Assembly: GCA_937975655.1 (NCBI GenBank)
Contig: CALJTZ010000226.1
Location: 1 to 6,985, forward strand
DNA length: 6,985 nt
DNA from: an uncultured Synechococcus sp.
GTDB lineage: Bacteria > Cyanobacteriota > Cyanobacteriia > PCC-6307 > Cyanobiaceae
Reading direction: 5' to 3'
Position 1 is the first letter of the stretch, and every line of letters begins with the position of its first letter. Positions 1 to 6,213 of this stretch are shown piece by piece. The position numbers and the translations under genes were made by a program. The notes beneath the pieces were generated by a model. It ran no database searches and was not told the DNA's origin. It saw only the letters and a program-made list of their open reading frames with translations.

Positions 1-539
1 AGGTTGTCGCCGCTGGCCTCCGTTCCCTGGCAGGGCTGATCCAGGCTGCCCATGCGCAGGGCGCTCTGCAGCGCCAGGGCCTCCTGCCAGCGCTCCTGCG
101 AGCACCCCAGCTGCTGACACAGCGCCTGGGTGCTCAGGGGGGCTTGTCCCTGGTGCTGGCGTTGCTGTTGCAGGCCCTGCCCCCGCTGATGCAGCTCGCG
201 CAGGCCCCGGCTGCCGTGGATGGGCTGACAGCGATCCCGTAGAAACTGGCGGATAGCCCCGGTGATGTACGGCGTGGCGGCGCTGCTGAGGGCGGTGCCG
301 CGGCGGGGATCAAAGCGCTCAACGGCCTTGATCAGCCCGAGACGACCGGCCTGCTCCAGGTCGTCGAAGGGAACGGCGCTCCGCTGGGACTCCAGCCAGG
401 CCACGCGCCGCACCAGGGGCAGGTTGGCGCTCACCAGTGCATTGCGCAGGGCCAGGCGGCGGGCGGGGTTCTGTTCGGCGGCGTAGGCCTGCAGCAGCGC
501 GGGGTTGTCGCGGTGGGCCTGGGGTTGAGAGAGGGACAT
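1..539 (-). CDS. Alternative RNA polymerase sigma factor, group 3 / type III-like (partial, C-terminus off left edge)
   Basis: This gene encodes a promoter-recognition subunit of RNA polymerase. It starts with ATG at 539-537 (MSLSQPQAHRDNP) and stays open for 179 codons to the window edge, so the end, including region 4 (-35 binding), is not seen. Region 2 is clear at residues about 40-103: NLPLVRRVA, then FDDLEQAGRLGLIKAVERFD, a core sigma-70 region 2 signature, then PYITGAIRQFLRDR. Residues about 136-170 look like region 3 (STQALCQQLG...RWQEALALQ...LRMGSLDQP), a pattern I recognise from cyanobacterial type III (SigF-like) factors. The usual region 3.0 motif, close to RIPRRWREL in relatives, is degenerate here (PIHGSRGLREL, residues 106-115). 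No clear Shine-Dalgarno sequence precedes the start. An 82-bp gap separates it from the hydrolase gene, so it may be transcribed separately. The sigma identity is secure; the group assignment is likely. Confidence 0.88.
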   Translation of the reverse strand, partial: MSLSQPQAHRDNPALLQAYAAEQNPARRLALRNALVSANLPLVRRVAWLESQRSAVPFDDLEQAGRLGLIKAVERFDPRRGTALSSAATPYITGAIRQFLRDRCQPIHGSRGLRELHQRGQGLQQQRQHQGQAPLSTQALCQQLGCSQERWQEALALQSALRMGSLDQPCQGTEASGDN

Positions 540-621
540 CACGGGAGAAAGGCATCCGTCTTTTCACGGTCACCGCTCTGCCCTGGCCCGGTGTTCCCCC
601 GCTAGGGCTGTTCTGGCTCCC
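540..621 (-). other. Gap between SGNH hydrolase and sigma factor genes
   Basis: This 82-bp gap lies downstream of the presumed end of the phn cluster and upstream of the sigma gene, both on the minus strand. Only weak secondary structure is visible: GCCCT/AGGGC with a 19-base loop, and CCGT/ACGG around GAAAAG. Neither is followed by a U-run, so no intrinsic terminator can be claimed, and no clear promoter for the sigma gene is seen. Confidence 0.35.
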
Positions 622-1299
622 TCAGCCGAGGGGTGTGGCCCGGGCCAGGGGCTCGAGCTCCGCCCAGCGCAGCAGCGCCGGCCAGCGCTGAACCCGCTGG
701 TACACCTGGCGATGCCCCTCCGGATTGAGATGGATGCCATCGCTGCTGAGCCACTGGGGCCAGCAGGGATCCGCCAGCAGCGCATCCAGCAGGGGCAGGA
801 AGGGCACATCCGCCTCCAGGCAGGCCTCCTCCAGCAGGCCCTCGTAGCGGCGCACTTGCTCCAGCGAGTACCAGAGCACCTCGGCATAGGGCATCGGCTC
901 CTCCAGCACCGGGGTGAGGCCCAGCACCAGCACCGGGGCCATGGACCCGGCCCGCTCCAGCAGTTGCTGCAGGCCGAACAGGAAGCCCTCGGCATCGAGC
1001 TGGGGCCGTCCGTCCGGCCGCCCCACCCGGGCCGTGTCGTTCAGTCCTGCCGCCAGCAGGATGCCGTGGGGTTGCTGGCGGCGCAGTTCGCCGCGGCAGC
1101 TCACCTCGCGCTCCAGGCGCGCCGCCACCCGTTCCAGCCCATCGCCGCGCACCCCCAGGGGGTAGAGCACCGGTCCGCCGGGCAGCCCCATCCAGTGACG
1201 CCGCAGCCGCTCGCACCAGCCGCCCTCCTCCGGGTCGCCCCAGCCGTAGACGCCGCTGTCCCCCAGCACGATCAGCTTCTTGGGAATCGCGGCGGGCAT
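622..1299 (-). CDS. SGNH/GDSL-family hydrolase, cytoplasmic
   Basis: The product is a 225-aa putative esterase, lipase or thioesterase of the SGNH superfamily. All four conserved blocks are visible: block I LIVLGDSGVYGWGD with nucleophile Ser15, block II glycine at Gly52 (GVRGDG), block III GLND with Asn87, and block V SSDGIHLNPEG with Asp187 and His190, giving a complete Ser-Asp-His triad. No signal peptide is present, so it should act in the cytoplasm. The ATG at 1299-1297 was chosen because a strong GAGGAG ribosome site lies six bases upstream. A longer reading from 1422 would overlap phnE by more than 100 bp and add a sequence unrelated to the family. The phnE stop lies 16 bp upstream, so it is probably the last gene of the phn cluster. 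The substrate cannot be told from the sequence; a link to phosphorus compounds is suggested only by position. Confidence 0.9.
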   Translation of the reverse strand: MPAAIPKKLIVLGDSGVYGWGDPEEGGWCERLRRHWMGLPGGPVLYPLGVRGDGLERVAARLEREVSCRGELRRQQPHGILLAAGLNDTARVGRPDGRPQLDAEGFLFGLQQLLERAGSMAPVLVLGLTPVLEEPMPYAEVLWYSLEQVRRYEGLLEEACLEADVPFLPLLDALLADPCWPQWLSSDGIHLNPEGHRQVYQRVQRWPALLRWAELEPLARATPLG

Positions 1300-1304
1300 G
1301 AACG

Positions 1305-1310
1305 GCTCCT
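1305..1310 (-). promoter_or_regulatory. Strong ribosome binding site of the SGNH hydrolase
   Basis: On the minus strand, GAGGAG stands six bases before the ATG at 1299. It lies within the 16-bp gap between the phnE stop and this start, and it decides the start codon in favour of the 225-aa product. It is one of the few good Shine-Dalgarno sequences in the window; most other genes here have weak ones or none. Confidence 0.75.
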
Positions 1311-1315
1311 CGGGG

Positions 1316-2860
1316 TCAGGCCGGACGCAGCAGCCGCTGGCGGGCACGGTCGCTGAGATCTTCCCCCACCAGGGTGAGCAGCACGTACACCGCCAGCAGC
1401 GCCGCCAATTGATCCCAGGCAAAGGAGCTCAGGCTTTCCCGCAGCTGGGCCCCCAGGCCTGTGCCGGCCACCAGCCCCACCACCACCGTTTCCCGCAGGA
1501 TCACATCCGCCCGGTAGGCCCCATAGGCCAGGTAGGAGCGGGCCAGTCCACTGAAGCGCCCGTAGAGCAGGGCCAGGCGCGGGCCGCTGCCGCTGCAGCG
1601 CAGGGCGTCTTCGCTGGCGGAGCCGGTGGCCTCGGCGCCCTCCAGCAGCAGCCGGCCCAGGATGCCGAGGTTGTGGAATCCCAGGGCCAGGGCGGCAGTT
1701 ACCACGCCGGGTTTCAGCACGAACAGCAGCAGCAGCGCCGTGAGTGGCGGCGGCCAGAGCCGGCCGAAGGCCCAGATCAGTTGCAGCAGCCGGCGCCCCC
1801 AGGGCCAGGGGGCCACCAGCAGCAGCAGCAGCGGCGCCACCCCCACGGCCAGGGCCGCTGCCAGCAGGGTGAGCACCAGGGTTTGCAGCACCATCGAGGG
1901 CCAGGGCAGGGCCAGGGCTGAGGCCCATCCGTGGGGCGCCAGTGGAGGCAGGGCTTGCCACTGCAGCAGGGCCCTGGGGTCCACCTCCAGGGCCCTGCCC
2001 ACCCACAGCAGCAGCGGCACCAGCGCCAGCAGGCTGAGCAGCAACTCCCGCCCCCGCTGCCCCACGCTTCCGGCGCCGAGGCCAAAGCGGGCGGGCATGC
2101 CCCAGCGGCGGCGCAGAGCCCCAATGCCGGATTCGAGCCCCAGCATCACCACCAGCAGCACCCATAGCCCGGTCCACAGTTCGTGGAACTGCAACGACTG
2201 CAGCGTGAGTACCAGCTCGTTGCCCAGGCCCCCCAGGCCAAACACCCCCAGCAGCGTGGCGCTGCGCAGGGCGCATTCCAGCCGGTACCCGCCATAGCTG
2301 ATCACCCCCGGCAGCAGTGGTGGTCCCAGGGCGGTGAGCAGGGCGGCGCCGGCCGGCGCACCGCCTGCCCTGAGCGCCTCCAGGTTGGGGGTGGGCAGGG
2401 CATCCACCAGATCGCTCACCACCCGGGCCACCAGGGCTCCATAGGGGATCGCGATGGCCAGCACCGCCACGGCAGGTTGTTGCCCCACCAGCTGCAGCAA
2501 GAGCAGGCCCCAGATCAGTTCATGGATCGCCCGGGGGATGGCGAGGATCCTCCGCACCAGCTCCGCCGGTAGGGCGGTGCCGCTGAGGCTCTGCCAGATC
2601 AGCCGCGAACTGGCGAGCCCCAGCACCAACCCCAGCATCAGGCTCACGGCCCAGCCCAGCAGGGCCATGCCCAGCGTGAGCCCCAGCCCCGTGATCACCG
2701 AGTTGAGCACCACCGGATCCAGGGAGGGGCTGATGGCGCCCTGCAGGAACTGGCCGATCAGTTCCCAGCCGCCGCCGTGGACCAGCAGCGGCAGGGCCAC
2801 CAGCACCGGCAGCAGCACCAGGGCCGGCAGCAACAGCAGTAGGGGCGGGGCCACCCTCAT
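1316..2860 (-). CDS. phnE: Phosphonate/phosphite/phosphate-type ABC transporter permease, two-domain fusion
   Basis: This is the inner-membrane channel of the PhnCDE importer. At 514 aa it is about twice the usual PhnE length (roughly 260-290 aa) and contains two permease domains in tandem. Each half has an EAA-type coupling loop followed by the PhnE pattern Y-x-R-x-(8-10)-G-L-x-G: residues 161-213 (EALRAGGAPAG ... SYGGYRLECALRSATLLGVFGLGGLG) and 418-470 (DALRCSGSGPR ... AYGAYRADVILRETVVVGLVAGTGLG). Very hydrophobic segments fill the rest, including an N-terminal one at residues 5-27. A hydrophilic join lies near residues 250-272. The fused chain would replace the permease dimer and pair with two PhnC subunits. 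Its ATG overlaps the phnC stop as ATGA, implying translational coupling, with GGAGG ten bases upstream. The first EAA loop ends in APAGAALL and the second has Asp for Glu, so the halves have diverged. Confidence 0.92.
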   Translation of the reverse strand: MRVAPPLLLLLPALVLLPVLVALPLLVHGGGWELIGQFLQGAISPSLDPVVLNSVITGLGLTLGMALLGWAVSLMLGLVLGLASSRLIWQSLSGTALPAELVRRILAIPRAIHELIWGLLLLQLVGQQPAVAVLAIAIPYGALVARVVSDLVDALPTPNLEALRAGGAPAGAALLTALGPPLLPGVISYGGYRLECALRSATLLGVFGLGGLGNELVLTLQSLQFHELWTGLWVLLVVMLGLESGIGALRRRWGMPARFGLGAGSVGQRGRELLLSLLALVPLLLWVGRALEVDPRALLQWQALPPLAPHGWASALALPWPSMVLQTLVLTLLAAALAVGVAPLLLLLVAPWPWGRRLLQLIWAFGRLWPPPLTALLLLFVLKPGVVTAALALGFHNLGILGRLLLEGAEATGSASEDALRCSGSGPRLALLYGRFSGLARSYLAYGAYRADVILRETVVVGLVAGTGLGAQLRESLSSFAWDQLAALLAVYVLLTLVGEDLSDRARQRLLRPA

Positions 2861-3639
2861 GGGCCCGGGGCCTCCGCGCCATAGAGCTGCTGGATCTGTG
2901 CTGGGTCGATCTCCGACACGGGCCGATCGAACTGGAGTTGCCCGTTCCGGAGGCCGATGGCCCGATCGAAGCCCTGCAGCAGGTCCGGGCGGTGCAGGCT
3001 GAGCAGCAGCGCTCGCGGCGCCTTGGCCTGCTCGAGCAGCAGCTGCAGCAGATCGCCCGCCAGCCGTGGATCGAGGTTGGCTAGCGGCTCATCGGCCAGC
3101 ACTAGCGTGGGCTCCTGGCGCAGCATCCGCGCCATGGCCACCCGTTGGCGCTGGCCCCCGGAGAGGGCCGCTACCGACTGGTTCAGCAGTCCCGGGTCCA
3201 GGTCCATGCGCTGCAGGGCCTCGGCGCAGGCAGCGCTATCGATCGGCAAGAGCAGGTTGAGCACGGCCCGGGGCCAGCCCCAGCGGGCCAGGCAGCCGGC
3301 ATTGAGGTTCTGCTGCACCGTGAGTTCGTCGATCAGGCGCAGGTCTTGCCAGAGGGTGCCGATGCGGGCCTGTTGCCTGCGCCGCCCACGGGCAGAGTGG
3401 GCCCGTGGCTGCTGGTCCCACAGCACCTGTCCTCCACTGGGTTCCAGCAGGCCATTGGCCACCGCCAGCAGGGTGCTCTTGCCGGCCCCGCTGGGGCCCA
3501 GCAGGGCCACCCGCTCACCAGCCGCAATCTGCAGGGTCACGCCATCGAGCCTGGGCTTGCCCCGTCCCAACACCGTGATGGCCTCGAGGGCGAGCACCGG
3601 TGGTGAGGTGGCGGGGGAGGAACCTTGCATGGCCCCCAT
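2857..3639 (-). CDS. phnC: Phosphonate/phosphite/phosphate-type ABC transporter ATP-binding protein
   Basis: This 260-aa cytoplasmic ATPase energises the importer. All nucleotide-binding elements are intact: Walker A GPSGAGKST (48-56), Q-loop Gln98 in TLWQD, signature LSGGQ (159-163), Walker B LVLADEP with catalytic Glu184, D-loop NLD (188-190) and H-loop His216. The stretch after the Q-loop, LRLIDELTVQQNLNAGCLARW, is typical of PhnC (family form close to LTVxxNVLxG). An arginine-rich segment, ARGRRRQQAR, precedes it at 83-92. The start at 3639 is the first ATG; a second in-frame ATG three codons on (3630) is also possible, and neither has a strong ribosome site. It lies 9 bp after the 28-aa ORF and shares ATGA with phnE. 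Assignment to PhnC rather than another importer ATPase rests on its motifs plus its phnD and phnE neighbours. Confidence 0.93.
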   Translation of the reverse strand: MGAMQGSSPATSPPVLALEAITVLGRGKPRLDGVTLQIAAGERVALLGPSGAGKSTLLAVANGLLEPSGGQVLWDQQPRAHSARGRRRQQARIGTLWQDLRLIDELTVQQNLNAGCLARWGWPRAVLNLLLPIDSAACAEALQRMDLDPGLLNQSVAALSGGQRQRVAMARMLRQEPTLVLADEPLANLDPRLAGDLLQLLLEQAKAPRALLLSLHRPDLLQGFDRAIGLRNGQLQFDRPVSEIDPAQIQQLYGAEAPGP

Positions 3640-3648
3640 GCTGCCTGG

Positions 3649-3735
3649 CTACAGGTGGGTGAATCGGAAGGCGATCAAGGCCAGGATCGTGCCCACCAGC
3701 ACCAACTCCAGCAGATCGGGGCCGCGGGGGTTCAT
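3649..3735 (-). CDS. Putative 28-aa single-helix membrane peptide
   Basis: A very short reading frame encodes MNPRGPDLLELVLVGTIL followed by ALIAFRFTHL. Residues about 8-23 form one hydrophobic helix flanked by charged or polar ends, as in small bitopic membrane proteins. Its ATG overlaps the stop of the 77-aa gene upstream as ATGA, the same coupling used between phnC and phnE, and CAGGG lies a few bases before it. It ends with TAG 9 bp before phnC. I do not recognise a family. It could be a real small transporter accessory, a translational relay that feeds ribosomes to phnC, or the detached end of a longer protein split from the 77-aa frame by a frameshift. The tight overlap and helix are seen; the function is unknown. 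Confidence 0.45.
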   Translation of the reverse strand: MNPRGPDLLELVLVGTILALIAFRFTHL

Positions 3736-3965
3736 CGCAGGCCCTGGCGGCTGTTTTCCAGGCGGGCCACCGAGGGCAGCGCCAGGGCGAGCAGCAGCAG
3801 GGGGATCTCCAGCAGCAACTGGCCCTTGCCCAGCAGAACCACCGCCAGGTCCAGCACCGCAAAGACGCGCAGAAACAACGACCACACGTCATCGTTTTCG
3901 CTGCTGCCCCGAATCCAGATCAACAGCCCCGCGAGCGTCAGCACGCTGTCGATCAGCAGAGTCAT
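3732..3965 (-). CDS. Hypothetical 77-aa membrane protein between phnD and phnC
   Basis: This small protein starts MTLLIDSVLTLAGLLIWIRG and is mostly hydrophobic. I see three likely membrane helices at about residues 2-18, 29-46 and 49-65, with polar loops at 19-28 (RGSSENDDVW) and a basic, polar tail (ARLENSRQGLR). Length and composition fit an integral membrane protein, but I do not recognise a family. No Shine-Dalgarno sequence is visible; the bases just before the ATG are pyrimidine-rich on the coding strand. It follows phnD by 72 bp with a hairpin in the gap, and its TGA overlaps the ATG of the next tiny ORF. Its position inside a binding protein-ATPase-permease set suggests a role with the transporter, but this is inference. 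The competing long frame on the same strand (up to 3885) is GC-driven and less plausible. Confidence 0.62.
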   Translation of the reverse strand: MTLLIDSVLTLAGLLIWIRGSSENDDVWSLFLRVFAVLDLAVVLLGKGQLLLEIPLLLLALALPSVARLENSRQGLR

Positions 3966-3998
3966 GCTGCGGGGCGGGGAGGAGGGAATCCGGCAATT

Positions 3999-4028
3999 CT
4001 GACCCCAGAGCAGGTACTCCGGGGTCAG
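3999..4028 (-). promoter_or_regulatory. Intercistronic hairpin after phnD
   Basis: On the minus strand CTGACCCC pairs with GGGGTCAG, and the stem continues inward through one G-U pair and GAG/CTC to a six-base loop (TACCTG), twelve base pairs in all. It begins nine bases after the phnD stop. The bases after it (AATTGCC) are not a U-run, so it is not a standard intrinsic terminator. It may be a partial attenuator or a 3'-end stabiliser that keeps binding-protein mRNA more abundant than the membrane-protein mRNA, as intercistronic hairpins do in other importer operons. The structure is seen; the role is inferred. Confidence 0.6.
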
Positions 4029-4037
4029 CAGCCGTGA

Positions 4038-4991
4038 TCAGCGGATCTTGCCGATCTCCCGGCCCACCTGCTCGATCCGTTTGTATTCGCCCGGGGTTGT
4101 CTTGATGAACTGCTGGGCGCCAAACAGGTTGAGGATCTGTTTCTGCTCCGGGTCGCTGGGGCGCCAACTCAGGATTGCCTGCTGCAGCTTGGTGGTGAAG
4201 CCCTTCCCGTAGCGCTGGTTGAGGTTGCCCTGGGCGATCCAGTGGTAATCGGGATAGCCGGGAGACGTCCAGATGGCCATCACCTTGGAGCGGCTGGCCT
4301 TGCCGTTGTGGAGGCTGGAGCGCCACACCTGTTCGTTCACGGCGCCTGCGTCGTAGGCACCGCTCTGCACCAGGGCGATGGTGGCGTCGTGGCTGCCGCT
4401 GAAGCCTGCGGCCCCACCGGCGAACATGCTCGGCTTCACGCCGGCCTTGCCCAGGAAGTACTGGGGCATCAGGCGCCCGGAGGTGGAGCTTTCCGATCCA
4501 AAGGTGAAGCGCTTGCCCTTGAGCTCCGTCAGCCCCTGGATCGCGGTCACCGGCTTGAGCCCGCTCTTGGTGTTCGCGATGAAGATGCTGCGGAAGGAGG
4601 CGTCGATATCGCGCTGGGCCAGCACCACCGCGTTGGGCTTCTGCAGGCGCGCCTGCACGCCGGTGAGGCCGCCGAACCACACCACATCCAGGTCGCCGGT
4701 GCGGAAGGCTGTCACCGCCGCGGTGTAATCGGTCATGGGCACGTACTTCACCGGCACGCCCAGTTGTCGGCTGAGTTCCTTGGCCACCAAGCCGTAGAGC
4801 CGGTTCAGCGTTTCCGGCTTCTGATCGGGGATGGCGCTGATGCGCAGGGGTTTGGCCGGGCTGCTCGGCTGGGCCTCAGCCCGGGGCAGCAGCGAAGGGC
4901 CGGTGGGCGAGTGGCTGGGTATGGCCGCCGGCAGCAGGGCCAGGGAGAGGCCCGCCAGCACGGCGGCCGAACGTTCTCGTGAGAGCAGCAT
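4038..4991 (-). CDS. phnD: Periplasmic phosphonate/phosphite/phosphate-binding protein of ABC transporter
   Basis: This 317-aa protein is the substrate-capturing subunit of the importer. The N-terminus (MLLSRERSAAVLAGLSLALLP) is a signal peptide with basic start and hydrophobic core; AEA at 38-40 is a possible cleavage site. No lipobox cysteine is seen, so it is probably free in the periplasm. The mature part shows the PhnD fold order: ISAIPDQKPE (51-60), YTAAVTAFRTGDLDVVWFGG (89-108), the phosphoryl-binding loop SESSTSGRLMPQ (166-177), GSHDATIALVQSGAYDAGAVN (199-219) and SPGYPDYHW (243-251). The start at 4991 was preferred because the longer frame to 5138 overlaps the aminotransferase by about 100 bp. 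Published work, from memory, reports that marine picocyanobacterial PhnD1 binds phosphite, phosphonates and also inorganic phosphate, so the true ligand here is open. The stop precedes a hairpin and the small membrane genes. Confidence 0.93.
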   Translation of the reverse strand: MLLSRERSAAVLAGLSLALLPAAIPSHSPTGPSLLPRAEAQPSSPAKPLRISAIPDQKPETLNRLYGLVAKELSRQLGVPVKYVPMTDYTAAVTAFRTGDLDVVWFGGLTGVQARLQKPNAVVLAQRDIDASFRSIFIANTKSGLKPVTAIQGLTELKGKRFTFGSESSTSGRLMPQYFLGKAGVKPSMFAGGAAGFSGSHDATIALVQSGAYDAGAVNEQVWRSSLHNGKASRSKVMAIWTSPGYPDYHWIAQGNLNQRYGKGFTTKLQQAILSWRPSDPEQKQILNLFGAQQFIKTTPGEYKRIEQVGREIGKIR

Positions 4992-5034
4992 CTGGCAGAA
5001 AGGGTTGGGCCCCTGAATTCTGCCGGGGCTGGCG
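4992..5034 (-). other. Short gap between aminotransferase and phnD, no clear promoter or Pho box
   Basis: This 43-bp gap separates two genes in the same orientation. I see no good -35/-10 pair, no terminator and no pair of CTTAACCT-like direct repeats that would mark a cyanobacterial Pho box. phnD may therefore be read from an upstream promoter together with the aminotransferase, or from a weak promoter not recognisable by eye. There is also no clear Shine-Dalgarno sequence before the phnD ATG. Confidence 0.35.
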
Positions 5035-6213
5035 TCAGAGGCTGGCCAGGAAGCGCTGCAGCCGTGCCAGGCCATCGTGGATGGTGGCTGTCGACGCGGC
5101 GCAGGAGAGGCGGATGCAGCGGTCATCGCCGAAGGCACCGCCAGGCACCACCGCCAGCCCCTGCTCCTCCAGCAAGCGGTTGCAGAAGGTCATGGAGTCC
5201 AGGCCAGTGCTGCTTACATCCGGAAAGGCGTAGAAGGCCCCTTGCGGGGGTAGCAGGTCTAGGCCTTGCAGGGCCCTCAAACCGTCGCTGAGCAGGGCGC
5301 GGCGCTCGTTGAACTGGGCGGCCATCTCCCGCACGCAATCGCGTGGACCACTCACGGCGGCCAGGGCACCGAACTGGGCAAAGCTGCAGACGTTGCTGGT
5401 GCTCTGGCTTTGCAGCGCACTGGCGGCGGCCACCACGGATTTCGGTCCTGCCAGCCAGCCGATGCGCCAGCCGGTCATGGCCCAGCCCTTGGCAAAGCCA
5501 TTCACGACGAAGACCCGATCGGCCAGGTCCGGAGCCACGGCCGCAAAGCTGTGGTGCTCGTGGCCCGGGGCCAGCAGGAACTCATAGATCTCATCGCAGA
5601 CCACCGCCACCTGGGGGTGGCGGCGCAGCACCGCCGCGATGGCTTCCAGCTCTGGGCGGCTGAGCACCATGCCCGTGGGATTTCCCGGGCTGTTGAGCAC
5701 CAGCAGCTTGCTGGCGGGTGTGATCGCTGCCTCCAGCCGGGCCGGATCGAGGCGGAAGCCCTCGCTAGCGGAGCTGGCGATCAGCTTCACTGATGCCCCG
5801 GCCAGCTTGGCGATCTCCGGGTAGCTGAGCCAGAAGGGGGCGGGGAGCAGCAGCTCATCGCCTGGGCCCAGCAACACCTGAAACAGGTTGAACAGGGCCT
5901 GTTTGCCGCCGTTGGTCACCAGCACCTGATCGCTGATGGTGGGCACCTGGTTCTCGTGGCTGAGCTTGGCGGCAATGGCGTCCCGCAGGGCCGGTTCGCC
6001 GGCGGCAGGGCCATAGCGGGTGTGGCCCGTCTCCAGGGCGGCCGCGGCGGCCTGGCGGATGAAGGCGGGGGTGTCGAAGTCAGGCTCGCCGGCGCTGAGG
6101 CTGCAGATGTCCTTGCCCTCGGCCTTGAGGGCCTTGGCCCGGGCGGCAATCGCCAGGGTGAGGGAGGGCTGCAGAGCTTCTGCCCGGGCAGATAGCGACA
6201 ACGGGCGCAGCAT
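5035..6213 (-). CDS. aspC: Aspartate aminotransferase, PLP-dependent class I
   Basis: This 392-aa cytoplasmic enzyme most likely interconverts aspartate plus 2-oxoglutarate and oxaloacetate plus glutamate; some relatives also transaminate prephenate for tyrosine and phenylalanine synthesis. Numbering from the ATG at 6213, conserved features are SLSAGEPDFDTP (38-49), TRYGPAAGEPALRDAI (65-80), NSPGNPTG (174-181) with the cofactor-contacting Asn178, CDEIYE with Asp207 and Tyr210, FAKGWAMTGWRIGW with the PLP-binding Lys242, and CIRLSCA with substrate-carboxylate Arg368. The start at 6213 (MLRPLSLSARAEALQPSLTL) fits family length. A longer in-frame ATG at 6270 adds 19 residues that look unrelated; neither has a good ribosome site. 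It precedes phnD by 43 bp in the same direction and is divergent from the VOC gene. No functional link with phosphorus uptake is evident. The symbol names the family role and is less certain than the enzyme class. Confidence 0.93.
   Translation of the reverse strand: MLRPLSLSARAEALQPSLTLAIAARAKALKAEGKDICSLSAGEPDFDTPAFIRQAAAAALETGHTRYGPAAGEPALRDAIAAKLSHENQVPTISDQVLVTNGGKQALFNLFQVLLGPGDELLLPAPFWLSYPEIAKLAGASVKLIASSASEGFRLDPARLEAAITPASKLLVLNSPGNPTGMVLSRPELEAIAAVLRRHPQVAVVCDEIYEFLLAPGHEHHSFAAVAPDLADRVFVVNGFAKGWAMTGWRIGWLAGPKSVVAAASALQSQSTSNVCSFAQFGALAAVSGPRDCVREMAAQFNERRALLSDGLRALQGLDLLPPQGAFYAFPDVSSTGLDSMTFCNRLLEEQGLAVVPGGAFGDDRCIRLSCAASTATIHDGLARLQRFLASL

Noticed and set aside
540..621. Intrinsic terminator between hydrolase and sigma genes
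   Set aside because: Stems are 4-5 bp with no following U-run; not enough to call.
1720..1840. CAG/GCAGCAG runs looking like a microsatellite
   Set aside because: They are leucine codon runs (CTG on the minus strand) in hydrophobic helices of phnE, explained by codon bias.
1280..1921. Long glutamine-rich plus-strand frame (213 aa) opposite phnE
   Set aside because: It is the antisense of CTG-leucine codons in membrane segments; CAG runs give artificial polyglutamine. phnE on the other strand has clear family motifs.
1272..2276. 334-aa minus-strand frame overlapping phnE in another frame
   Set aside because: Its composition is Gly/Ala/Pro/Arg-rich without motifs, typical of a shadow frame in GC-rich DNA; phnE covers the same bases with recognisable domains.
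4242..4982. 246-aa plus-strand frame opposite phnD
   Set aside because: Low-complexity, rich in His, Gly and Ala, without motifs; phnD on the minus strand has a signal peptide and conserved binding loop.
4992..5034. Possible Pho box upstream of phnD (CCCAACCC)
   Set aside because: Only one loose half-site, with no second direct repeat at the proper spacing.
4992..5138. Longer phnD start at 5138
   Set aside because: It would overlap the aminotransferase by about 100 bp and bury the signal peptide 49 residues inside the protein.
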